Shown here: positions 39,523-50,536 of the stretch, one piece after another
How the letters are laid out: the number at the start of each line of letters is the position of its first letter
Numbering within the stretch: the stretch's first letter is position 1
Origin: Enchytraeus crypticus
Taxonomy: Eukaryota > Annelida > Clitellata > Enchytraeida > Enchytraeidae
Assembly (NCBI GenBank): GCA_905160935.1
Contig: CAJHZI010000533.1
Coordinates: forward strand, 2,322,001-2,386,000
DNA length: 64,000 nt
Direction: 5' to 3'
Position numbers and translations under genes: made by a program
Notes under the pieces: generated by a model
Database searches by the model: none
Told to the model about the DNA's origin: nothing
Seen by the model: the letters and a program-made list of their open reading frames with translations, nothing else

Positions 39523-41781
39523 TAATAACAATTAATATTATGATTATTTTAAATTTAAATTGTTTATCACCCCAGGTTTTAAACTTTAAATTACTTGTAC
39601 ATCAATTAATCAATAATTTTCTCACATGAAATTATGTACTATTAAAATTATTAACCACGATAACATTTAATTATTAATTATGCTATCTACAAAGACGGCC
39701 AATCTAGCTCTCACTCCATTTTATGCCTACTTCCTATTTAAAGCTTCATAACCTAAACCAGTTTTAAAGAATACTCCATAAAGAAAGTAATGAAAACATT
39801 AAAACATAGGATAAAATATATACATATTGAGTAGTTATATATAAATGCAAACATCATGTCAAATTTGTTAAGATAGTCAGTACCAGTCCTTTCAGATGTT
39901 CAACAGTTTCTCTCTATCCCATACCCTCCCCTCTCTCTTCAGCCACACAGCCCGAAGGCACCACCAGTCACGGGTTGTATAGGTAAAGCGACTAGATCGA
40001 CTAAATCCATAAGACGAGTGAGTCATAAGATTATCAGGCTGTTTATCGAACCAGGCTGAATTGAAAGAACGAACAAACTAATTACCAATCCGAATTGGAT
40101 AAGCATAGCAAGGTATACACTACCGAACAAACGGCAAAACACAATGGCATACACTCAAACATAAATAATTAACTATTACGCAAAATGGTACAAACTTGCA
40201 TGCAGGCAATAATATTATTTGATTACTAGGCACAACAAATAATATTTGTAGCCACTACTACATCATGCCTCCTAGATATTAGCAGCTGTAGTCAGAGAGG
40301 ATATGATATGACCCTGGCACACATATACCAGAATAATTACAGACACAGCAGGCATATCAGACTTTCAATCCTTGATGACAAAATCAACGTCAAATTTCTT
40401 TCAACATTAAAAAATACATGTTTACGTACACATCAGAAATGCAAAAACTACCGGTATATTGCTAAACAGAAACAAATTAACACAAAAGTCAAACGCCAAA
40501 CAATGGAATAGCTGTAAACAACACGAACAAGTGCCTTAAAATAACATCAAACGATTGCGTGAAATTAAGTAGCAGCAACTAGAATGTTCATCACATACAT
40601 GCATTCTAGACAACCATATTAAATCCACATCTTTTGCAGAGACCACTTGTGGTAACTAAATTTGTTCTCAATTAGATTCGCATTACAACAAAGGTCCAAT
40701 AAAATGTAGAGAAAGAGTCAAAATTTCCTTTTTCATCAGAAAAACTTGGAATTTATATTTTTGAAGAACAAATCGCACGATTTGAAGTTACTATATAGAG
40801 TTACAGACACTATATTATCTTAGAGTAACGACAGTCAGTTTAAAATATTGATCAACGATGAATCAAATAAACATATCAGTATATAGCCTAACTTAAAGCT
40901 TAGGTAAAAAGTCATTACATATCTTCACAAGTTGATGCAGACTGATGTATATAAATAACGTAAAATGTAGTAATGAATGAAATCGCCACTTAGAGATTAG
41001 CTATATCAATGAGCTACTTTAACAGCAGTTAGCTATTATTTGAACGATAAACTTTCAAACAATCCGTATTGAGCTATCCGCTTTAATATACCTTACGCAG
41101 CGCATTATAGCATTATACACTTCGAATTTAAACCATAGGTAAGCATCCTTCGTATGCAACTGTGACTTCAATGTATCCATAAGTGCACTATATATTACAC
41201 ACTCTATATAGTACATACTACAGCACTCTGCCTTATATAGTTATAGAAGTAAACATAATCTCCTAAACGCATCAATGATACATATTGCCAAATAGTACCA
41301 GATGATAAAATTCTAAGATGACATGCCTAATGTATGAAAGTACAAGATATGGGCTATACGACTCTTGCAGACTTATACAATACTGAAGACTAAAGCCGTT
41401 CAACCGTCAGGCTAATAACGACGTTCAGACGAAATAACGCCTTCTATGTTGGGTTGTATTTATTGCTGACAACTGCGCAATTACCAGCTAAGCCAGAATT
41501 CTAGGCATATTACTTAATAATTAGCACTAAAAGTATTTTGTACAAAATTACATTATATCCATGTAATATATTATATATATATTTACAAAATATTTCAATC
41601 ACGTAGAATGCTTAAGCGTACACGTGCAAATAAAATGTACTATCATCGCTTAAGGAGACATTTATCAGACTCAAATACTTGAATGGTTAGTTTCAGCTAA
41701 ATCTAGAAATAACAGTAAAAATACTAACAGAATAGAGAGTCCTACTTTAACACTAACACGCCTAGAATGCATACACTGACA
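39523..41781. other. Downstream flank of the Kelch gene, no recognised feature
   Basis: AT-rich. The part next to 41782 is expected to hold the Kelch gene 3' UTR. No repeat family or coding frame could be supported. Confidence 0.4.
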
Positions 41782-43811
41782 TCATGATATCGAGATGGTA
41801 ACACAACCAAACTTAATTCTTTCCACTCTCATTTCGTCTGTAAGAATCCACTTGTTGGCAATGTGATCGTACTTCTCCACCACTCTGCTCGACTTCTGAT
41901 CATTCAGCCCTCCGGCGATGTAGAGATATCCTTCCAGCAGGGTGGCTCCACCGTGCGTGTGCTTCTGTAGAGTGTCGCACACTCTCTTCTGAGTTCTACG
42001 AGTAGGATTGAGGGACATCACCTTACCCGTGTCTTCCCAGACAATATAGAAATGTCCGTTGATATATTGAAATTTGGCGTGCTCTATCTCAGACTCGAGA
42101 ACATAGTGCTCCTGTAATCGGCTGATCCAAGGCTCGTCTTTACTGCACTGGTAGATGTCCATCATCTTGGCAAAAATACTATTAGTCGTTCCACCGATTT
42201 CCGCAAGATTTGAGCCAAATCGGATAACGGTTGAATGACGGCGAGGAAACGGAATGTCGGAAATGACAACAGTCCAGGACGGGTTGTCGATGGACAGATT
42301 GAGGCACTCGACAGTTCTTGCACTTCTCAGTTCATCAGCAGTTCTGCTGTCGTTCCCAGCAGATGACGGCATGGAGACTAGTTCCTTAATTCCGCCGATA
42401 ACGTACAGACACGACTCGAACACAGCAGAAGTGTGGCAGCATCTGGGCGCCATCAGAGACGGTGCTTTAACCCAAAAGCGCTTCTTAGTCACAAACCGCC
42501 AGACGTTGGAGGTGATTTGCCCGCCCAATTCTCCTCCTATTACAAATATATCATTCCTTACGACAGTGGCGCTGAAGTTAGAAACAGGTACCGGTAAATC
42601 AGGCAGCGAAGTCCATCGTTTCTTTCTTGGATTATAAGCTTCTACAGACTGCAGTGGTTCCTTATTCTGATCCATTCCTCCGACAATCACCAAAACCTCT
42701 CTCGATACAGTTGAAGGTCGCCGGTTGTAGTTTGGTTTACTAGATGTCTCCGTTTCACTAGATTTACCTAATGCTTCACTGACATCACACAAAGTCAAAT
42801 TACCCAAAATGCTATTTATAGAGTCTTTAGTTTGCTTCGCCTGATCGCTAGCAGCACCAGGCACCGAGTCAAGAAGTTTTGTGGAATACTGTCTCGTGTC
42901 CCAGCTCGTACAGGTCAGCAAAGCACTATCAACGAGCGAGCTGCACGAAGTGCACATAGCGACTAAATTATGATTTCTAATGCGTTCCCGCAGCAAATCC
43001 ACATCATCTATATATCTGAACCTAACGTGTTGTAAAAGTCGACAGGATTCAGTTGTCCGCTGCACCGGATCAAAATTAATCCACCGAACGACGGCGTCGA
43101 ACACGACAACCTCGCTGCTCACGTCCAATTCGTTGCTCGACAGATACGACTCGAGACGCTCTATCGTCAGTTCTCCAAACTCCTCGCTCTCCATCATGAT
43201 CTGCTCAAAGTTCTCGTAGACGTAGTGTCGCGCGTCACACTCCACGGCCTCGCACGAGTGCAGTCGAGCAAACTCCTCGATGCGCAGACAGTTGAACAGG
43301 TCCAGACTGGAGACTAGGAAGCGACAGCAGGCGGAGACGACGACTGGGAACTGGTAGAACGAGGCTGCCACTAGCAGATCCTGTACAGACTCCGAGTCCA
43401 CGTCGATGTGACCAGTGTATACATAGTCAAGAAGACGCTGCAGAATGTTCTCTGTCGTTCCGTGGAGCTCCACACGACCTTCGTGGCTCTCCTTCAGTGA
43501 GCTGGAGAACATGGCATTGAAGACCTCGCTGCTGGCCGCCAGGATGATCCGGTGGCATGGAAACTCTTTTCCACCCACGCTCAGTACTACGTCCGTGTGC
43601 TGGCTCGTCTCACGGAACAAGTTCAAGCGTTTCATCAATTCCCCTGCGTGCAGTTCCATCTCAGAGGCCGTCCGCAGCATCTCCTGCGACGACGACATCG
43701 AGTCTGTGAGATTATCCATGAGAAGAGCTGTAGGAGAGGAAGAGTAAGGTTTGCCTGATTGGTCCGAGGAAGACTTCGTTGAAATAATAGAGGCAGTTCG
43801 GAGTATGTAAT
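41782..43811 (-). CDS. BTB-BACK-Kelch (KLHL-type) protein
   Basis: Substrate adaptor of the CUL3 ubiquitin-ligase type by family. One long exon, stop TGA at 41782. An acceptor (ttttttctatttcag) at 43812 shows the open frame above it is intron. The first ATG in the exon is at 43719 (MDNLTDSMSS), giving 645 residues; coding could continue into an upstream exon. From that Met: BTB about 40-140 (HTDVVLSVGGKEFPCHR, AASSEVFNAMF, LLDYVYTGHI), BACK about 145-250 (NCLRIEEFARLHSC, VVRWINFD), then six Kelch blades about 340-640. Blades 1-4 and 6 keep glycine pairs (VIVGGMD, VIGGELGG, VIGGIKE, IAGGLND); the fifth is degenerate (FYIVWEDTG). I cannot name the paralogue. Confidence 0.93.
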
Positions 43812-44318
43812 CTGAAATAGAAAAAAACATTTAGTGTTACTAACTTAGAAAGAATGCTGAATGGGCAAGTAAGTCAGGATCTCGATCAATATAGCTGCAG
43901 GGCACAATATAACATTATCTTCTCTGATAGAGTAGATGTTACTATTATTTATTTCTCACTGGCATTTCATAGAAGATTAAAATAATTATATATGGGATTT
44001 ATTGATGAAATGGTTGGCATAGGACCGAGAGGAGTGGAGAAGGTCTATTCGTATCACGACCCTGGTTAAACTGGGATTAGAGCAGCTAAAAAGATAGTGT
44101 AGACTTATACTCTACCATATAAGTAAAACACTCGTTTTAGGGACGTTATTTTCTTAAAAAGGGAACGACTGACATTTCAAAAAGGCTTTGTTAAAATTAT
44201 ATTTAGCACTTTTCTTTTAGAAACGCAGTAACTTCGTTACTAATGAATATATTGTCACAAAATTTTCAGGATATACTCAAAAATTCCTCCACTTGAAGCT
44301 CCTAAAATTATAGGGTCA

Positions 44319-45783
44319 TTCCATGTCAACTGGTCCAAATTCTGAACAACTTTCCAGGTGACCATCTCAGATTTACTTGAAATTTACACCATGTGAGGCA
44401 AAGTATGTCTCTAGGTAAGATTTAAAATTTTAATGAATCTGGTTCACCGGTTTTGATGTTACGACGATTTTGGTGACCCCACCGTTGGTCGAATTTTGTA
44501 CTAAAATCAAAATGCGTCGAAAATTTTCTCAACTTTTAAGGGCCACATCTCTGTTAGTTCTTATCCAATGTGCAAGAATCTTTGTCGGTATACTATATTT
44601 GTGGTGTAAATGCTGAATATGAAGTCAAAAGTCATGCCACACATATATCTTGGTTGCTATAGCGATCCAAACTTGACCAAAAATGAAGGTCCACTTTTCA
44701 AAAAGTGTGACTTTGGGATGCTATAAATTTCATAATGTGTGCAACACCTGTAGATTAAGTATATATTCTAATACTATGCATATAGCTGTGTGAAATATGA
44801 CACTTGGCTGTTTTATAAAGTGATTATATAATTTTCATACCAGTACCTCAGAGTTGAATGAAAATTTATCTGAACCCGATTTTCACTCAACTTCACCCAC
44901 CGGACTACCCATGTTGACAGTTGTGTAGATCCTTCAAACTTGTGCCATTTATAGGTCAGTATGTTAGCAACATCTGTAAAAAAATTAGCTTCTCACCTCG
45001 TTTCTAAAGTATAGGTATGGTCACGCATGCTAAACCTACTATTTTCAACATATAAAAAAAAATTCCGAAAAATAGGGTTAGCATGCGTGACCAGATCTAT
45101 ACTTTAGAAACGAGGTGAGAAGCTAATTGTTTTACAGGATGTTGCTAACATACTAACCTATAAATGGCACAAGTTTGAAGGATTTACACAACTGTCAACA
45201 TGGGTAGTCCGGTGGGTGAAGTTGGGTGATAAACGGGTTGGGATAAATTTTCATTCAACTTTGAGGTACTGGTATGAAAATTCTAATCACTTTAAAAAAA
45301 CAGCCAAGTGTCATATTTCACACAGCTATATGCATAGTATTAGAATATATACTTAATCTACAGGTGTTGCACACATTATGAGATTTATAGCATCACAAAG
45401 TCACACTTTTTGAAAATTGGACCTTCATTTTTGGTCAAGTTTGGATCGCTATAGCAACCAAGATATATGTGTGATATGACTTTTGACTTCATATTCTGCA
45501 TCTACACCACAAATATAGTATACCGACAAAGATTCTTGCACATTGGATAAGAACTAACAGAGATGTGGCCCTTAAAAGTTAAGAAAATTTTCGACGCATT
45601 TTGATTTTAGTACAAAATTCGACCAACGGTGGGGTCACCAAAATCGTCATAACATCAAAACCGGTGAACCAAATTCATTAAAATTTTAAATCTAGCCTAG
45701 AGACATATTTTACTTCACATGGTGTAAATTTCAAGTAAATCTGAGATGGTCACCTGGGGACCATTGGACCAGTTGACATGGAA
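44319..45783. mobile_element. 1.46-kb near-perfect palindrome (foldback-type element)
   Basis: The left arm (about 44319-45046) and right arm (about 45067-45783) are reverse complements over their whole length, with only scattered differences and a spacer of about 20 bp (aacatataaaaaaaaattcc). The outer ends are ttccatgtcaactggtccaa and its complement. There is no long open frame. The layout is that of a foldback or long-TIR non-autonomous DNA element; an arm could also derive from an inverted duplication. Confidence 0.9.
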
Positions 45784-45791
45784 ATACATAT

Positions 45792-45795
<4 letters not shown>

Positions 45796-45843
<48 letters not shown>

Positions 45844-45852
45844 AGAGAGAGA
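45796..45852. repeat. (GA)n with poly-G run
   Basis: About 36 bp of ga followed by ten or more g and more ga, directly after the palindrome's right end. Confidence 0.95.
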
Positions 45853-46094
45853 AATCAGAAACAAGAATGATAGGATCCAGTAAGATGGGTGTCGTCGTAC
45901 TCTGAAATGAGAGAAATAGTATTATTACATATAATGCTATTGGATGAGTATGATACCCAGCAAGCCGTCCAAATAAACACAAACAACATACAGTTTGGCC
46001 CCGTTGACTTTTGATCTTGATGTTAAACTATTAACAACTTGACTTGATAACTTTACTGGAAGAGGGACACTGGTCGTACTTAGGACTCTAATTA

Positions 46095-46198
46095 ACGGGC
46101 GGATAAAAAAACTGGTAAAGCTAATGTTTACGTCCTTTTTCTTTTTTTTTTCCTCACTCGAAAGCGATGTCAGTGAAGGAAGAGCCCATGATTAATTA
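46095..46198 (-). mobile_element. SINE family B, truncated
   Basis: Carries gtaaagctaatgtttacgtc and tcactcgaaagcgatgtcag; stops before the B box. Contains a t-rich insertion. Confidence 0.65.
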
Positions 46199-46264
46199 AG
46201 ATATACAATTACATACATATATATACAAGATAAATATCTTTACATAGATCAATATTTAGCAAGC

Positions 46265-46265
<1 letters not shown>

Positions 46266-46316
<51 letters not shown>

Positions 46317-46378
46317 CAGAGAGAGAGAGAGAGAGAGAGAGATATAGAGAGAGAGCGAGAGATAGAGAGAGAGACGTA
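46266..46378. repeat. (GA)n microsatellite
   Basis: About 110 bp of ga with a few ata interruptions. Serine/leucine-rich frames over it are artefacts. Confidence 0.95.
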
Positions 46379-47221
46379 CTAGTAGGCTAGCAGGCATCTA
46401 TTAGAGGAAGCAAGAGAATGGCGTGACGTCAGGCAGTGCTAATGAGTTAGCTATATAGGTACAAGTACGATAGATCAACAACAACACTCTGTCGCTAACA
46501 AACAACATATTAATACAGGCTGAAAGATTGTACAGAAATTACAATCATCAATCCATAAAAAAATCTAGCACTTTCAATATCTTTCCAATATACCGGTCCC
46601 AGTTACGTCCACAAATCTAGTGGCTGCTCAGTTCACTAGTAGGCTTACATTGGTACATTATCAGTCCCCAGAATTGAGAGAAGATGCTGTGCATATCTTT
46701 AAAAAGCATATCCGCCAGGAAGTAAGCAAAGTTTGAACCTTGAACCCTGAACCTGATGACCAGCAGTCGAACACATAACCGACTACTCTAATGACTCAGT
46801 CAATGCCACTCCAGTTCGTGTAACCAAGTCCATGATGTAACTAATCTGGTAGCCTCTTGCAAACACAGGCAACTTTTGATTGGCCTATTTTTCAAAACTT
46901 TTTCAGTCAATTATACTAAGTACACAGAAATCATCTCCACTGATACTATCTCTGAAGTGATCTCTAGATGATGACAACTAGCTGATCTAGTAAAATAATG
47001 CATATAATGAACCGGGTTTGTCTATCTGTCAGGCTGAAGTAACATTGACGCCATAACATCATATTTATAAATCCTTAACAGTTAGGCTAATTATAGCTCC
47101 GTCACTGACGAACTACAATATATGGCTAGTACATATTTTAATTTACTCAGTGCTTCATATTTCTAGTCTAATTCCTAAAACCCTTTTCATGCATAAGAAA
47201 TATATAGATTTTGATTTCTTG
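46379..47221. other. Intergenic, no recognised feature
   Basis: No coding frame, tRNA or shared repeat seen. Confidence 0.4.
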
Positions 47222-47295
47222 CGAGGCATATGGTACAATGGTAGAACGTTTACCTAAGGAATGAGAGGTTGTCGTTCAAATCCGGGTTCCGTTAA
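47222..47295 (+). pseudogene. tRNA-like pol III relic
   Basis: A-box-like tggtacaatggtagaacg and B-box-like cgttcaaatccg stand 38 bp apart, as in a tRNA. The T stem does not pair, so it is a pseudogene or SINE head. Confidence 0.35.
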
Positions 47296-47727
47296 ATGTG
47301 GCGATTTTTCCTAGATGTGTGCATTTTTGTCCACGGGTACATCTAGTTAGCGAATAAACGGAGTAAAACATATTGGCAAGCAGACTTAAATAATGGGTCT
47401 AGCACACATAAATCTTATACTGTACTTAAACAAGTCACAAAGTTTCAACTTGGCATTGACTGTACATTTTTGCATGTAACCTTTCCATATGCATGCGTAA
47501 TATGAGAAACAATAAATAGTATTGCATCATTTCAACTGAGCCCAATCAATATCATTAGTTACACAGGTAATTCTGAAACATGAACTGTGTTTTGCTCTGC
47601 AATACTAGAATATGGGACTGAACTTTCATTGTGCGTCACTCACTTTACAGGTCGGAAATTAAGACGTATCATTGGAGACCATTCAGACATTTTAATAATT
47701 TTACTATATTTCTGAAAAATTGTAATG

Positions 47728-48060
47728 CTGCTGTTACTACATCTCCCATGCTGCTCATACTACATCCCTCATGCTGCTCTTACTACATCTCCCATGCTGC
47801 TCTTACTACATCTCTCATGCTGCTCATACTACATCCCTCATGCTGCTCTTACTACATCTCCCATGCTGCTCTTACTACATCTCCCATGCTGCTCATACTA
47901 CATCTCATGCTGCTCTTACTACATCTCCTATGCTGCTCTTACTACATCTCTCATGCTGCTCTTACTACATCTCCTATGCTGCTCTTACTACATCTCTCAT
48001 GCTGCTCTTACTACATCTCTCACGCTGCTCTTACTACATCTCCCATGCTGCTCTTTCTCA
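47728..48060. repeat. 23-bp minisatellite
   Basis: About fourteen units of catgctgctcttactacatc type. Because 23 is not a multiple of three, all three plus frames read the same peptide in turn (CCSYYISHAALTTSP). Not a gene. Confidence 0.93.
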
Positions 48061-48129
48061 TATTTCTTAATATCATTTAAACAGTTCAACTCTCTCAAGC
48101 CTCTTTTGCGGTAATTTTGAAAGATTGGT

Positions 48130-48440
48130 TTTTGCACTTTATATAGTTTCATAGCTCATTTCCAATGCTTTTAGCTAGCTCTTCTCCCTCTTCCTTTAAA
48201 ATTCAGCATCTCTCAGCCAGCCGTTTAGAACAATCTATCAGCTTACGACAGTCTGAACTCCCTCTTGCATACTTTCAGAAGACATCTAAAACAGTTCTAT
48301 TGGATTGGGCATATAATTGTACTATCACAGGGTGGTCTTTAGCATACAGAGGCACTAATATAAATTCACTTATTAATTTTATTATTATTATTATTATTAC
48401 TATTATCATTATTAATATTATTACTACTACTACAATCAAG
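48130..48440 (+). mobile_element. CR1-like LINE C-terminus and 3' tail
   Basis: Plus strand reads NNLSAYDSLNSLLHTFRRHL with a stop just before it (the WNNLP...SFRRHLKT end of CR1-like ORF2), and ends in (att)n at 48378-48425. Truncated 5'. Confidence 0.6.
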
Positions 48441-48804
48441 ATTATATTTTTCACACCCCTATAGATGAATATGGTCTTCACAATATAGCATGTGTCTCGG
48501 CTACTTCAGACAATTTTAAAACAGCGCAGTATGCAAAATTACACCTGTGCTAAGAAACGAAGACTCTTAAAAAGAATTTACTAAGCCTTTTCAGAAAATA
48601 AACAAGAATAAAGCCTATATATTATAAATTCATAAAGTATACTTTATATGTATGTTTTTTAGAGTTACATAGAAATAAATATTGCACTTTGTAATCAACT
48701 AAACCGACTAGGAAATATTTACCAGGTTAAGCAGTTACCACTTTTACCACTTATTGGTAGTCCAATAAGCACATGATACATACATTCAACTCATGAAAAG
48801 CTTA

Positions 48805-48945
48805 ACTTTAAAAGGTAAAGCTAGTGTTAACGTCAGTTTCCTCACTCTTGAGCGATGTCAATGACGGGCAAGCCCAGGATCTGAACTCCGCACATACTGA
48901 TCCGTGATAAAATATCTTACTAACATCGCCACTGGTTCCAGCCAG
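48805..48945 (-). mobile_element. SINE family B, full length
   Basis: Minus strand: tggctggaaccagtggcgat head, B box gttcagatcctgggc (one change), body ending gaaactgacgttaac and agctttacc. Confidence 0.8.
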
Positions 48946-49496
48946 TTAGATGCTAAAGAGATCACTTCCCTTCATAAGATTTATAAAATTGCACTAGGAG
49001 GCGGCAACATGTAACTAAACGTTGTGCCAACAATCAGTTTAAGAAATCAATTGTCTAGAGAATTATGTTTGCTTCAGAATTTTGAGATATATTTAGGTCT
49101 AGTTTTTAGCTTTTCTGCTATTACTATTACTGTTTTAGAATTAATGAAGGAGCATACTGTTATAGCGAACAAAGATTACCAAGTTCTGGTTGATTTCAGA
49201 GATGGCAATATGATAGCAAACCAATTACAGCAGTATTACAGCAGACCTTTATTTATCTCAAATAGTTTAATTACATTAAATTATTTCACAAAATTTTAAA
49301 GAAAACTGTAACAAGGTTATGACAAACTTTTTATTATTTTCAAATTGAATTACCTAAAATTGAAATTATTTGAAGCAACACTACAAGTATTCAGTATGTT
49401 AAAAAGAAAATCACATAGAAGACATTAAATGAAATACTGTAAAAAGACGAATGACGGAGGTAGACTTAAATAAAACAATTGTTAAAAATTACTCAC
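48946..49496. other. Spacer, no supported gene
   Basis: An open frame at 49024-49299 (plus) has no recognisable motif; the sequence is AT-rich. Confidence 0.35.
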
Positions 49497-49650
49497 CAAA
49501 CGGTTGTCGGTTGATTTTATCAAGATAGAATGTAAATTAGCTCGCCGGTTTCATAACGAAATACCAACCCATACACCCTAATCAAAGTCCGCTGTTATGA
49601 TCCGATAATCCGAACAGATTGACCTCTGCTAATTCTACCAAACTGACCAA
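49497..49650 (-). other. Candidate 5' non-coding exon of the Kelch gene
   Basis: A strong donor in minus sense (CCGTTTG|gtgagt) at 49496/49497 lies upstream of the Kelch exon acceptor at 43812. The sequence before it is less AT-biased than its flanks and has no ATG-led frame. Joining it would imply a 5.7-kb intron containing the palindrome. Inference only. Confidence 0.25.
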
Positions 49651-50536
49651 TGTTAGTGAGAGCACACTGACCACAGATACAGGCAGAGTTACAGACAGAG
49701 ATACTTAGAGATAGATTCAGCAGTATTTAGAGAAGTATAAAGGTGCCGGACAGCTTGACATAGATATTCTTTCTCGTGTATAAAGTGCGTCATTCTTGAC
49801 CTTTTTTTGACCTGACCCAATTTCTAAAGTGTAACGGATTTCACTAAACCATTCATCGGCAGAGTTCATAGTACAGTCAATAATAGGGGAAATTTCTTTA
49901 AATTTGATTTATTATTAAACTTTATTAATCTATTTAGACTAACTAGCAATATACGTTAGAGAAAATGATAAAATAGAACAGTTATAGCAATAAGAAAAAG
50001 AGAAATTCAAATGCTAAGTAGCAAAGAGCAAGTAATAAGCTCCGTGGATCAGCTGATTATTTGTTTACTTTTTATTTTTGTTTATTTTGACTTTTCATTT
50101 TACTTATTATTTGCTGTAAAATGTAAATATTTGATATATCAAATTCAGTCTTACGGAAAATGATGTGTATGACTTTGCTATGGATCGAAATCAATGAAGG
50201 AAGATGGTTTGAAAGGCTACTGTAGTGTCTGTAGTGTCCAAAAAGTGATGCCAAATAGAGATGATCATGAATGTCAATTGGTTGTTTATTTAAGCCAGGG
50301 AGGATTTAAACTTATGAAAAAGAATGCAAACCTTTTTGTATCAATAGTATTCTTTACGAATGTTAGTATTAAATGTAATCGATGCTAAATATTTTTGAAT
50401 TGAATACAAAAGCTCTACAGCCAATACTTTTTCACTTTATCAACTTATATCTGGCCTAACTACTACCGATTGCAAGGTTTTTATCGCGTTAAATTTTTTT
50501 AATGATTTTGATTATTTTGCAGAGTCACTACTAGAC

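Noticed and set aside
42254..43758. Plus-strand frames of 68-127 codons inside the Kelch exon
   Set aside because: Antisense shadows of the BTB-Kelch coding sequence.
47631..48114. Three overlapping open frames up to 149 codons
   Set aside because: A 23-bp tandem repeat read in all three frames; no gene signal.
50194..50388. CSVCSVQK...HEC frame that looks like a small zinc-binding protein
   Set aside because: No homologous motif order, ends in AT-rich sequence and lacks splice or repeat support; it lies in the flank of the NDUFAF8-like gene.
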